From Stappia stellulata (GTDB lineage Bacteria > Pseudomonadota > Alphaproteobacteria > Rhizobiales > Stappiaceae): DNA of 64,000 nt. Position numbers and translations under genes: made by a program. The stretch spans positions 62,001 through 126,000 of the forward strand of contig NZ_JAIVMF010000008.1 of the NCBI RefSeq assembly GCF_020176715.1, written 5' to 3'. The notes beneath the pieces were generated by a model. It was not told the DNA's origin. It saw nothing but the letters and a program-made list of their open reading frames with translations, and made no database searches. Below are positions 28,315 through 35,639 of this stretch, piece by piece; position 1 is the first letter of the stretch, and each line of letters opens with the position of its first letter.

Positions 28315-29355
28315 ATGGTCGCGCTCAAGGCCGGCGACATCGACCGCTTCATCGCAAGGCCGCCGGACACCGTGCCGCTGGTTCTGGTCTTCGGCCCGGA
28401 TGTCGGGCTGGTGTCGGAACGCGCGCAGGCGCTGGTCACGCATGCCTCCGGCGGCGTCGACGATCCCTTTTCCCTCGTCAAGCTCGATGCCGCCGATATT
28501 GTCTCCGATCCCGCGCGCCTGATCGACGAGGCGATGACGATTTCCATGTTCGGCGGACGCCGCGTCGTCTGGGTGCGCGACGGGGCGGGCAAGAACATTG
28601 CCGCCGCCGTCGAACCGTTGCTCGGGCAGATCGACCCGGCCAACGCCTTCGTGGTGATCGAGGCGGGTGATCTGAAAAAGGGCGTCGGTCTCCGGCGCAA
28701 GATCGAAAGCGACAAGACCGCCGTCGCCATCGCCTGCTATGCGGATGCGGAACGCGATCTCGAACGGGTGATCGATACGGAACTGCGCGAGGCGGCGCTG
28801 ACGATCTCCCGCGAGGCCCGTCAGGCATTGATGAGCTTGCTTGGCGCCGATCGTCTGGCAAGCCGCGGCGAGGTACGCAAATTGTGCCTCTATGCCCATG
28901 GACGCGGCCGGGTGGAGACCGCCGACGTGGAGGCGGTGATCGGCGATGCCTCGGCCTTTGCCGTCGACGTGCTGATCGACGCGGCAGCGCTCGGCGATCT
29001 CGCCACGCTCGACCATGGTCTGGAGCGTCTGGAGGCGACCGGCCAGCGCGCCGATGTGATCGCCGGGATGGCGCTCCGCCATTTCCAGACCCTGTCGCGC
29101 GCGCGTGCCGATGTCGACCGCGGGTTGCCGGCGGCGCGCGCGGTGGACCAGATCCGGCCGCCCGTCTTTTTCAAGCGCAAGTCCGCTGTCCAGCGGCAGA
29201 TTTCGATCTGGTCGCAGGCGGATCTCGGCAAGGCGGGCGAACGGCTCGCCCGCGCCGTGGCGGATGCGCGCAAGTCGCAAACGCTCGCGACCGCCCTCGT
29301 CAGCGACGTCCTGCTGACCCTGGCGCGCGTTGCAAGGGTCCGGGCGCGGCGCTGA
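28315..29355 (+). CDS. holA: DNA polymerase III delta subunit
   Basis: Clamp-loader subunit that opens the beta clamp. The protein has 346 residues, normal length. The N-terminal nucleotide-fold-like domain begins VLVFGPDVGLVSERA; a central segment with RVVWVRDGAGKN and the helical C-terminal collar domain follow. As in other delta subunits there is no functional P-loop. It lies in the leuS-lptE-holA operon. Confidence 0.93.
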   Translation: MVALKAGDIDRFIARPPDTVPLVLVFGPDVGLVSERAQALVTHASGGVDDPFSLVKLDAADIVSDPARLIDEAMTISMFGGRRVVWVRDGAGKNIAAAVEPLLGQIDPANAFVVIEAGDLKKGVGLRRKIESDKTAVAIACYADAERDLERVIDTELREAALTISREARQALMSLLGADRLASRGEVRKLCLYAHGRGRVETADVEAVIGDASAFAVDVLIDAAALGDLATLDHGLERLEATGQRADVIAGMALRHFQTLSRARADVDRGLPAARAVDQIRPPVFFKRKSAVQRQISIWSQADLGKAGERLARAVADARKSQTLATALVSDVLLTLARVARVRARR

Positions 29356-29364
29356 ACGGCGCCC

Positions 29365-29913
29365 TTACTCCCAGCCCGGAACCTTCCGGTCGGTGCGCAT
29401 GATCGGGCCGCCATGCTTGTGGGCGGCGCGGGGCGTCTTCGGGCCGCCGGCGGTCAGCGGCCGGTCGGCATAGTGGCCGTGGACGCGGTGGCGGTCGTAG
29501 AGAACGATGGCACCGGCGACCGCGATGTTCAGGCAGAATTTCGTCGGGATCTTGATCAGGTGCGAACAGCGCGCCTGCATCTCGGGCGATAGCGAGCCGC
29601 GTTCCGGGCCCAGGATGTAGGCGGCCTGGAGCGGATGCATGAAGCTTGGCAGGTCGATGGACTCGTCGGTGAGCTCGACGCCGACAAGCTGACACCCCTG
29701 CGGCAGGTCGATATCGTCCATGCTGTCCCAGTGAAACAGCGGCAGGTGGCCCGTGCTCTTTGACGTGTCGGAGGGAGGTGCCTTGCGAATCTTCTTGTCT
29801 GCGTCGACGGTGAAGAAGAAATTCGCGCCGAAGGCATGCGCCGAGCGCATGAGATTGCCAAGGTTCATCGGCTTGGAAATGCCTTCCGCGCCGACGGCGA
29901 AGTAACCGCGCAT
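29365..29913 (-). CDS. RNA methyltransferase, SpoU/TrmH (SPOUT) family
   Basis: A protein of 182 residues. The three SpoU motifs are present: motif 1 NLGNLMRSAHAFGA, motif 2 ILGPERGSLSPEM, motif 3 IPTKFCLNIAVAGAIVLYDR, which build the SAM-binding knot. It likely 2'-O-methylates a tRNA or rRNA ribose; the target is unknown. The last 30 residues are polar and basic. It converges on holA with a 9-bp gap. Confidence 0.85.
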   Translation of the reverse strand: MRGYFAVGAEGISKPMNLGNLMRSAHAFGANFFFTVDADKKIRKAPPSDTSKSTGHLPLFHWDSMDDIDLPQGCQLVGVELTDESIDLPSFMHPLQAAYILGPERGSLSPEMQARCSHLIKIPTKFCLNIAVAGAIVLYDRHRVHGHYADRPLTAGGPKTPRAAHKHGGPIMRTDRKVPGWE

Positions 29914-30080
29914 GTGACCTGCCTGTGGATTGAAACCGGTGCCCGGGCATACCTGCCGGAACCCGCGAAGGCAAGCATCCGGGGTCTTGTATCTTTTAAC
30001 GAGAGTGCGCCCATGCTAGGCGACTTTCGGGGACTGCAGATGCGCGAGACGCATCCTTTGCGCAGAAGTGGGGAGAGAAC

Positions 30081-31055
30081 ATGAAGGCTGTTGTGTGCGA
30101 GCGGCTCGGACCGCCTGAGGATCTGGTGCTCGCGGAGATCGCGGAACCGGTGCCCGGACCGGGCGAGGTTCTGGTGCAGGTTGCCGCCGCCGCGCTCAAT
30201 TTCTTCGACACGCTGATCATCGAGGGCAAATACCAGTTTCGCCCCGAACCCCCGTTTTCGCCGGGCGCGGAGTTCGCGGGAACTGTCAAGGCGGTCGGCG
30301 AGGGCGTCGAGCTGTTCGAACCGGGCGACCGGGTGATGGGTTACGTCAAATGGGGCGCCGTGCGCGAGGCGGTCATTGCGACCGAGGACGATCTCGTGGC
30401 GCTGCCCGACGCGGTTGGCGAAGAGGATGCGGCCGGCCTGACCGTCACCTATGGCACGACGCTGCATGCCTTTCGCGATCGCGCGAACCTGCAGGCGGGC
30501 GAGACGGTGGCCGTTCTGGGTGCGTCGGGCGGTGTCGGGCTCGCTGCCGTCGAGATCGCCAAGGCGATGGGCGCGCGGGTGATCGCCTGCGCCTCGAGCG
30601 CGGACAAGCTGGAGCTCGCCCGCGCCCATGGTGCCGACGAATTCATCAATTATGCTGAGGAAGACCTCAAGACGCGGCTGAAGGCGCTGACCGACGGTTG
30701 CGGCGTCGACGTGGTCTACGATCCGGTCGGCGGCGCCTATACGGAAGCCGCACTGCGCGCGACGGGCTGGCGCGGGCGCTATCTGGTGATCGGCTTTGCC
30801 GCCGGCGAGATCCCGAAACTGCCGCTCAATCTCGTGCTTCTCAAGGGCTGCGACGTGCTCGGCGTGTTCTGGGGCGAGGCGATCGTGCGCGAACCCGACG
30901 CGCATCGCGACAATATGGCGCAATTGCTCGCCTGGATCGGCGAGGGCCGCATCCGCCCGCATATTCACGGGGTGTTTCCGCTTGCCGAGACGGTCTCCGC
31001 GCTCCGGCAACTGGCCGATCGCAAGGTTCAGGGCAAGGTGATCATCCGCCCGTGA
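30081..31055 (+). CDS. NADPH:quinone oxidoreductase-like MDR enzyme
   Basis: A zinc-independent medium-chain dehydrogenase/reductase of 324 residues. GroES-like N-terminal domain with ALNFFDTLIIEGKY and PGAEFAG; Rossmann motif AVLGASGGVGLAAVEIAKAMGA near residues 149-170; ATGWRGRYLVIGFAAGEIP follows. It lacks zinc ligands, as quinone oxidoreductases do. The substrate is unknown: quinones, enones or short enoyl-CoA esters are all possible. It has a GGGAGAG ribosome binding site and stands alone. Confidence 0.85.
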   Translation: MKAVVCERLGPPEDLVLAEIAEPVPGPGEVLVQVAAAALNFFDTLIIEGKYQFRPEPPFSPGAEFAGTVKAVGEGVELFEPGDRVMGYVKWGAVREAVIATEDDLVALPDAVGEEDAAGLTVTYGTTLHAFRDRANLQAGETVAVLGASGGVGLAAVEIAKAMGARVIACASSADKLELARAHGADEFINYAEEDLKTRLKALTDGCGVDVVYDPVGGAYTEAALRATGWRGRYLVIGFAAGEIPKLPLNLVLLKGCDVLGVFWGEAIVREPDAHRDNMAQLLAWIGEGRIRPHIHGVFPLAETVSALRQLADRKVQGKVIIRP

Positions 31056-31068
31056 GAGCGGATGCGGC

Positions 31069-31872
31069 TCAGGCCTGAAGCCGGGTCAGCACGGGGGCGT
31101 GATCGGAGGGTTTGTCCCAGCCGCGTGCGTCGCGCAGCACCTCCATGTGCGTCGCCGTGCCGGCGACGTCGGGCGACGTCCACACGTGGTCGAGACGGCG
31201 GCCCTTGTCGGCGGCCGACCAGTCCTTCGCGCGGTAGCTCCACCAGGTGTAGAGCTTTTCCTCCATCGGCACGAAATTGCGCATGACGTCGGTGAGGCCG
31301 CCAGCTGCGCGCACCGCTTCCAGCAGATCGCATTCCTGCGGGGTGTGGCTGACCACCTTCAAGAGCTTCTTGTGCGACCAGACATCGTGCTCATAGGGCG
31401 CGATGTTGAGATCGCCGACGACCATCTGCGCGCCCTGGAGCGACGCGAAGCGTTCGCCCATCTCGTCGAGGAAGGCGAGTTTGTGCGCGAATTTGTCGTT
31501 GATCTCCGGATCCGGCTCGTCGCCGCCGGCGGGGACGTAGAAATTGTGCAGCGAGACCCGCGAGCCGGCAAACTCGACATCGACGCGGACATGGCGGCTG
31601 TCGCCCTTGGCGCAATAGTCGATCTTTTCTTCCGCAAGGAACGGCCGGCGCGAGATCGTGGCGACGCCGTGGTAGCCCTTCTGCCCGTTGATGGCGATGT
31701 GCTCGTAGCCGAGCTTGCGCAGCGGGGCGAAGGGAAAATTGCCGTCCGGACACTTGGTTTCCTGCAGGCAGATGATGTCCGGCCCGTGGTCCAGGATCAG
31801 CTTCTCCACGATCGGCATGCGCAGGCGCACCGAGTTGATGTTCCAGGTGGCGACGGTCAGGTGATCGGTCAT
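31069..31872 (-). CDS. xth: Exodeoxyribonuclease III
   Basis: AP endonuclease and 3'-5' exonuclease of base excision repair. The protein has 267 residues. Seen: TWNINSVR, the metal-binding Glu in QETKCPD, DLNIAPYEHDVWS (Asp and Asn of the active site), RRLDHVWTS and the terminal catalytic SDHAPV. The start at 31872 is set by the conserved MTDHLTVATWN. It converges on the oxidoreductase gene. Confidence 0.95.
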   Translation of the reverse strand: MTDHLTVATWNINSVRLRMPIVEKLILDHGPDIICLQETKCPDGNFPFAPLRKLGYEHIAINGQKGYHGVATISRRPFLAEEKIDYCAKGDSRHVRVDVEFAGSRVSLHNFYVPAGGDEPDPEINDKFAHKLAFLDEMGERFASLQGAQMVVGDLNIAPYEHDVWSHKKLLKVVSHTPQECDLLEAVRAAGGLTDVMRNFVPMEEKLYTWWSYRAKDWSAADKGRRLDHVWTSPDVAGTATHMEVLRDARGWDKPSDHAPVLTRLQA

Positions 31873-32107
31873 GAGGAAGACGCTCGCGCGCGGGTCGTGG
31901 AGACGAAGGGTTCCCCGCCGACATGCCAGTCCGGGCGCGGCTATGCAAGCGCGAAGCGGGCGGCGGCGTGGCCGTATCGCGGCGGTGCTATTGACTTGCC
32001 GGCACCGGCGCGTGCCGCGATAAAGGACTGCTTGCGTGTCTGTCGTGCGCGGCGCGACGCGAGGATAGTCCGGCGGATGACCCGCCGGCTGCGGAAGGGG
32101 AACTGAA

Positions 32108-32545
32108 ATGGGCTTTTTCGATTTTGTGAAGGACGCTGGAAAGTCGCTGTTCGGCAGCGACGAGCCGGAGGCAACGGCCGCCGAGGCGATCGAGAAGGAA
32201 GTGGCGGCCCTTGGTCTCGACGGCGACGTCAAGGTCGAGGTGTCGGGCGACACGGTGAAGATTGCCGGCGCTGCCCCCACCCAGGAAGCGCGCGAGAAGC
32301 TCATTCTGGCGGCCGGAAACGTGCTCGGCGTGGCCAAGGTGGAAGAGGAAATCTCGGTGGCGGACGATGCCGCTCCGGCGACGTTCCACACGGTCGCCAA
32401 GGGCGACACGCTCTGGGCGGTGGCAAGCAAGGCCTATGGCGACGGCTCGAAGTACATGGCGATCTTCGAGGCCAACAAGCCGATGCTGTCCGACCCGGAC
32501 AAGATCTATCCCGGCCAGGTGCTGCGCATTCCGGCGAAGGGATAA
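32108..32545 (+). CDS. lysM: BON-LysM protein (YgaU/Kbp-like)
   Basis: A protein of 145 residues: MGFFDFVKDAGKSLFG at the N-terminus, a BON domain (about 20-85), then one LysM domain (about 92-143) with HTVAKGDTLWAVASKAYGDGSKY and YPGQVLRIP. This is the layout of E. coli YgaU, reported to be a K+-binding protein (Kbp). There is no signal peptide, which agrees with a cytoplasmic location. A 235-bp region upstream carries its promoter; a hairpin follows. Confidence 0.92.
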   Translation: MGFFDFVKDAGKSLFGSDEPEATAAEAIEKEVAALGLDGDVKVEVSGDTVKIAGAAPTQEAREKLILAAGNVLGVAKVEEEISVADDAAPATFHTVAKGDTLWAVASKAYGDGSKYMAIFEANKPMLSDPDKIYPGQVLRIPAKG

Positions 32546-32583
32546 GGCGGTCCGTCGCGAGGGTTTCGCAATCACAATCGCGT

Positions 32584-32610
32584 GAGGACACGCGCGAAAG
32601 CGCGGTCCTC
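32584..32610 (+). terminator. Hairpin after the BON-LysM gene
   Basis: A stem of 6 + 5 bp with a one-base bulge and a GAAA tetraloop (GAGGAC...GTCCTC enclosing CGCGC-GAAA-GCGCG). It is stable but has no U-tract, so termination is inferred. Confidence 0.5.
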
Positions 32611-32732
32611 CGCAATTTCGCTCCTGCCGGCTGGTAAGCCGTTCCTTAACGGTTTCACCATACGGTCGCCCCTGGTTGGAGGGGAAGAGCCGGTGCCCGT
32701 ATGCCCGGCTCTCGTGGACCGAAGAGAGAGCG

Positions 32733-33455
32733 ATGCTTGCGCGCGTGATTTCCCTGATTTGTGCCCTGTCCCTCGCCGCCTGCGCGGCGTTCGATTTTCC
32801 GGACCCGACGCCGGAGGATTTCGCGATCCACGGCATCGATGTCGCCCGCTATCAGGGCGATATCGACTGGAACCGGGTCAAGCGGGCCGGCACCGAATTC
32901 GCCTTCATCAAGGCGACCGAGGGCGGCGATTATCTCGACCCGAAGTTCTTGGAAAACTGGTATGCGGCCAAGGCCGCCGGCGTGCCGCGCGGCGCTTACC
33001 ACTTCTATTACTTTTGCCGCCCGGTCGAGGACCAGATCGCCTGGTTCATCGAGAATGTGCCGAACGAGCCGGACGCACTTCCGCCCGTGCTCGACATGGA
33101 GTGGAACGCCTACTCCAAGACCTGTCGCGACCGTCCGCCGCGCGATGTCGTCATTCGCGACATGCGCAAGTTCCTGGAAGCGGTCGAGGCGCATTACGGC
33201 AAGCGCCCGGTGATCTATTCCTCCGTCGACTTCCATCGCGACCGCCTGGTCGACGCCAAGCACAAATACGATTTCTGGCTGCGCTCGGTCGCAAGCCATC
33301 CCGACCGCAAATACGAGAACCGCGAGGACTGGGTGTTCTGGCAGTATACGGCGACCGGCAGGGTCGACGGCGTCGAGGGCAATGTCGACCGCAACGTCTT
33401 CTTCGGAACGCGCTCGCAGTGGCGCAAGTGGCTGAAGGGCGAGTTGGAAGACTGA
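32733..33455 (+). CDS. GH25-family lysozyme-like lipoprotein
   Basis: A protein of 240 residues. The start at 32733 (MLARVISLICALSLAAC) has GAAGAGAGAG upstream and gives a lipoprotein signal with lipobox LAAC (Cys at about residue 17). The GH25 (Chalaropsis-type muramidase) domain covers the rest: HGIDVARYQGDIDW with the first Asp, IKATEGGDYLDP, GAYHFYYF, PVLDMEWN with the paired acidic residues, and FWQYTATGRVDGVEGNVDRN at the end. The catalytic acids are present, so muramidase activity is likely, probably anchored to a membrane facing the periplasm. Confidence 0.9.
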   Translation: MLARVISLICALSLAACAAFDFPDPTPEDFAIHGIDVARYQGDIDWNRVKRAGTEFAFIKATEGGDYLDPKFLENWYAAKAAGVPRGAYHFYYFCRPVEDQIAWFIENVPNEPDALPPVLDMEWNAYSKTCRDRPPRDVVIRDMRKFLEAVEAHYGKRPVIYSSVDFHRDRLVDAKHKYDFWLRSVASHPDRKYENREDWVFWQYTATGRVDGVEGNVDRNVFFGTRSQWRKWLKGELED

Positions 33456-33499
33456 GGCGCGATCCGCTTCGCCGGCGTTGGACTGCCCCGGCATGAAGG

Positions 33500-33526
33500 C
33501 GGCGGGCCCGAGGGTCCGCCGTTTTT
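33500..33526 (+). terminator. Intrinsic terminator after the GH25 gene
   Basis: A 9-bp stem (one G-T pair) from CGGCGGGCC with a CGAG loop, followed by TTTTTGTTTT. It lies about 45 bp past the stop codon. Confidence 0.85.
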
Positions 33527-33548
33527 GTTTTCGGGGCCGAACCGGTCT

Positions 33549-34301
33549 CTACTTCAGCCGTCCCGGCAGGCTGAGATCGCCGGAGGCGACGTCGAAGACA
33601 TCCTCCACGCACAACAGCGGCGCATGCACGCTGGCATTGACCCTGAGGGCCGCGGTGACGCCGTCGTAAGCGGTTTCCGGCAGGCCGGTTTCATCGGCAA
33701 AGCCGACGCTCACCGAGATTTCCGGCCCGTCGAACAACGGCGTGAAGCCGGGGCTGTCGATATAGAGCGGCAGGCCGGGCCAGGTCGCCGGCAACCTGGG
33801 CGTTGCGCCCTCGGGAATGTTGCGCACGCCGAGCGCGCCTTCCGGGCAGCCTTCATCGGCCGTCAGGACGACCCAGTGACTGTGCCAGTCGCCGCCGTCG
33901 TTGGCGGGATCGCCATCGCGGTTTTCATCGAACAGCGGCGTGTCGTCGAAGTCCGGATGGCTGGTCGCCGCCAGCGCCAGAATGCCGCTTTTCGCCTCGA
34001 AGCCGACGACGGCCGGATCGAGCGATGTCGGCCAGACATAGCTCAGCACCGGCGCACCGCCAAGCGCGCCCGCCGGCTCGGGCGTGACCGAGCCGGCGGC
34101 TCCGGCCGTGGTCATGTGGAAGGTGACGATGCGGCCGCTGCGATGCGCATGTGCTGCCAGAATGTCGAAGGCCGCGACCGGGGTCGCACCTTCGCGCGCC
34201 TGGATAGCGTCCTTCCTGTCGGCCGCATGCAGTGTGTCGGCCAGCGACGGGGTGGCGGGAAGCAGGGCCGCGAGTGCCGCGATGAATGCAGGTCTGATCA
34301 T
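33549..34301 (-). CDS. Secreted protein of unknown function
   Basis: A protein of 250 residues that I do not recognise. The start at 34301 has GAGGA 7 bp upstream and gives a clean Sec signal peptide (MIRPAFIAALAALLPATPSLADT, cleavage after SLA, about residue 21). The mature part is rich in Asp, Pro, Gly and Thr, with only two Cys (in DEGCPEG and PLLCVED), which could form a disulfide. A segment near residues 121-141, DENRDGDPANDGGDWHSHW, looks like a calcium- or metal-binding loop with His and Trp. It is divergent from the MarR regulator, and both promoters lie in a 91-bp region holding the two operator palindromes, so it is the likely target of that regulator. Confidence 0.7.
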   Translation of the reverse strand: MIRPAFIAALAALLPATPSLADTLHAADRKDAIQAREGATPVAAFDILAAHAHRSGRIVTFHMTTAGAAGSVTPEPAGALGGAPVLSYVWPTSLDPAVVGFEAKSGILALAATSHPDFDDTPLFDENRDGDPANDGGDWHSHWVVLTADEGCPEGALGVRNIPEGATPRLPATWPGLPLYIDSPGFTPLFDGPEISVSVGFADETGLPETAYDGVTAALRVNASVHAPLLCVEDVFDVASGDLSLPGRLK

Positions 34302-34341
34302 GGGTCTGTCCTCGGAGAGTGTTTCGACCCTCCGTGAATAG

Positions 34342-34386
34342 TATCGAGTCGATATTATTGCAAATATAATTTCGACTCGATATAAA
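34342..34386. promoter_or_regulatory. Divergent promoter with two palindromic MarR operators
   Basis: Two TCGA-S-TCGA palindromes: 34342-34354 (a perfect 13-bp palindrome about a central G) and 34370-34382 (one mismatched pair). Together they also form an 11-bp perfect inverted repeat. Between them TTGCAA (34358-34363) is followed after exactly 17 bp by TATAAA (34381-34386), a good plus-strand promoter; the second operator overlaps its spacer and -10. TTGCAA is self-complementary, so it could also serve as -35 for the minus-strand gene (weak -10 TATTCA at 34340-34335). The stretch is strikingly AT-rich. Confidence 0.7.
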
Positions 34387-34392
34387 AGCCCT

Positions 34393-34932
34393 ATGACCAC
34401 CGACCGGATCCGCAGCCTCATCAACCGCCTGTCGCGCCTCGATGCCGGTGCCGACTGGGAGGCCGACCTCAATCCGGCCCAACGCGCGGCCCTCGACTAT
34501 CTCGTTCGGGCGAACCGCTTCTCGCGCTCGCCCTCCGTCGTGGCGGACTACCTCGGCAGCACGAGAGGAACGGTCTCCCAGACGCTCAAGAGCCTGGCCC
34601 GCAAGGGCTATCTCGTCGAAGAACGCTCAAGCGCCGACAAGCGGTCGATTTCCTATCGTGTCACCGAGGCGGGCCTGCGCGAGGCCGCCCGGACCGGCCC
34701 GCTTGCCGAGGCCTTGGCCGGGATCGGCGAGCCGGATCTTCTGGCGCTCGCCAACGACCTTGAAGGCCTGCTTCGCCGCGCGGTGCGGGCCGGCGGCAAC
34801 AAGCCGTTCGGCATCTGCCGCAATTGCCTGCACTTCCGGCCCAGGGAGGAGGGGGGCTTTTGTGCGCTGCTGTCCGTGGCGCTGGAACCAGACGAAACCC
34901 ATCGCATCTGTCACGAGCAGGAGCCCGCATGA
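34393..34932 (+). CDS. MarR-family regulator with C-terminal four-cysteine cluster
   Basis: A protein of 179 residues. Winged helix-turn-helix at about 28-100, with SPSVVADYLGSTRGTVSQTLKSLARKGYLVE as helix-turn-helix and SADKRSISYRVTEAG as the wing. After the dimerisation helices the C-terminus carries Cys142, Cys145, Cys157 and Cys173 (C-x2-C-x11-C-x15-C) with nearby His147 and His170. Such a cluster suggests a metal or Fe-S cofactor or a thiol redox switch; typical MarR proteins lack it. There is no Shine-Dalgarno sequence before the ATG and the predicted transcript start falls on or next to it, so translation may be leaderless. The stop codon overlaps the MOSC gene start. Confidence 0.85.
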   Translation: MTTDRIRSLINRLSRLDAGADWEADLNPAQRAALDYLVRANRFSRSPSVVADYLGSTRGTVSQTLKSLARKGYLVEERSSADKRSISYRVTEAGLREAARTGPLAEALAGIGEPDLLALANDLEGLLRRAVRAGGNKPFGICRNCLHFRPREEGGFCALLSVALEPDETHRICHEQEPA

Positions 34933-35630
34933 GCACCGACACTTTCAAAACAACAGTCGATGGCCTGTTCGCCGGCGCCGTTGCCGACCGCTGGGAAGGG
35001 CGTCCCGCGTCGGCCATCGCCAAGACGCCGGTCGCGGGGCCTGTCGAGATTGGCTTCGAGGGGCTTCTCGTGGATGCGCAGGCCGACCGCACGGTGCATG
35101 GCGGGGCGGAGAAGGCGCTGCACCACTATGCGGCCGATCACTATGCGGCCTGGATTGCGGAGGGGTATCTGCCCGGCGGAACGCGTCCTGCCGCCTTTGG
35201 CGAGAACCTCTCGACCCTGCGCGTCACGGAGGAGCAGATCTGCATCGGCGACGTGTTTCGCCTCGGGACCGCTCGGGTGCAGGTGTCCCAGGGGCGCCAG
35301 CCCTGCTGGAAGCTGAATGCCCATCGCGGGCGCGACGACATGGCGGCGGCGTTCCAGAAGACGGGGCGCACCGGCTGGTATTACCGGGTGCTCGAGCCCG
35401 GTCTTGTCTCGCTTGGGGATCCGTTCGAGTTGCTCGAGCGGCCTTGCCCGCAATGGACGGTGCTTGAGGTTACGCGCGCGCGGCTCACCAGGCGGATCGA
35501 TCCGGCACGGGCGGCGCAATTGTCGGCCCTGCCGGAACTCGCGGACGGCTGGCGCCAGGCATTCGCGAAGATTTCCGCGAATGCGCCGGCCGAGGACACT
35601 TCGGCGCGGCTTCTCGGCACCGCCGACTGA
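34929..35630 (+). CDS. MOSC-domain protein (YiiM-like)
   Basis: A protein of 233 residues. The MOSC core includes TVHGGAEKALHHY, FGENLSTLRVTEEQ, the invariant Cys126 in GRQPCWKLN (the probable molybdenum ligand) and GWYYRVLEPG. The length and motifs resemble E. coli YiiM, a molybdenum-cofactor enzyme that reduces N-hydroxylated bases such as 6-hydroxylaminopurine. The ATG overlaps the marR stop codon (ATGA), so the two are translationally coupled; the regulator probably controls this enzyme as well as itself. The substrate is not known. Confidence 0.85.
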   Translation: MSTDTFKTTVDGLFAGAVADRWEGRPASAIAKTPVAGPVEIGFEGLLVDAQADRTVHGGAEKALHHYAADHYAAWIAEGYLPGGTRPAAFGENLSTLRVTEEQICIGDVFRLGTARVQVSQGRQPCWKLNAHRGRDDMAAAFQKTGRTGWYYRVLEPGLVSLGDPFELLERPCPQWTVLEVTRARLTRRIDPARAAQLSALPELADGWRQAFAKISANAPAEDTSARLLGTAD

Positions 35631-35639
35631 CGGGCCGGA

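Noticed and set aside
32634-32649. CtrA-like site before the GH25 gene
   Set aside because: The words are GTAA and TTAA with eight bases between, so both sequence and spacing fail the consensus.
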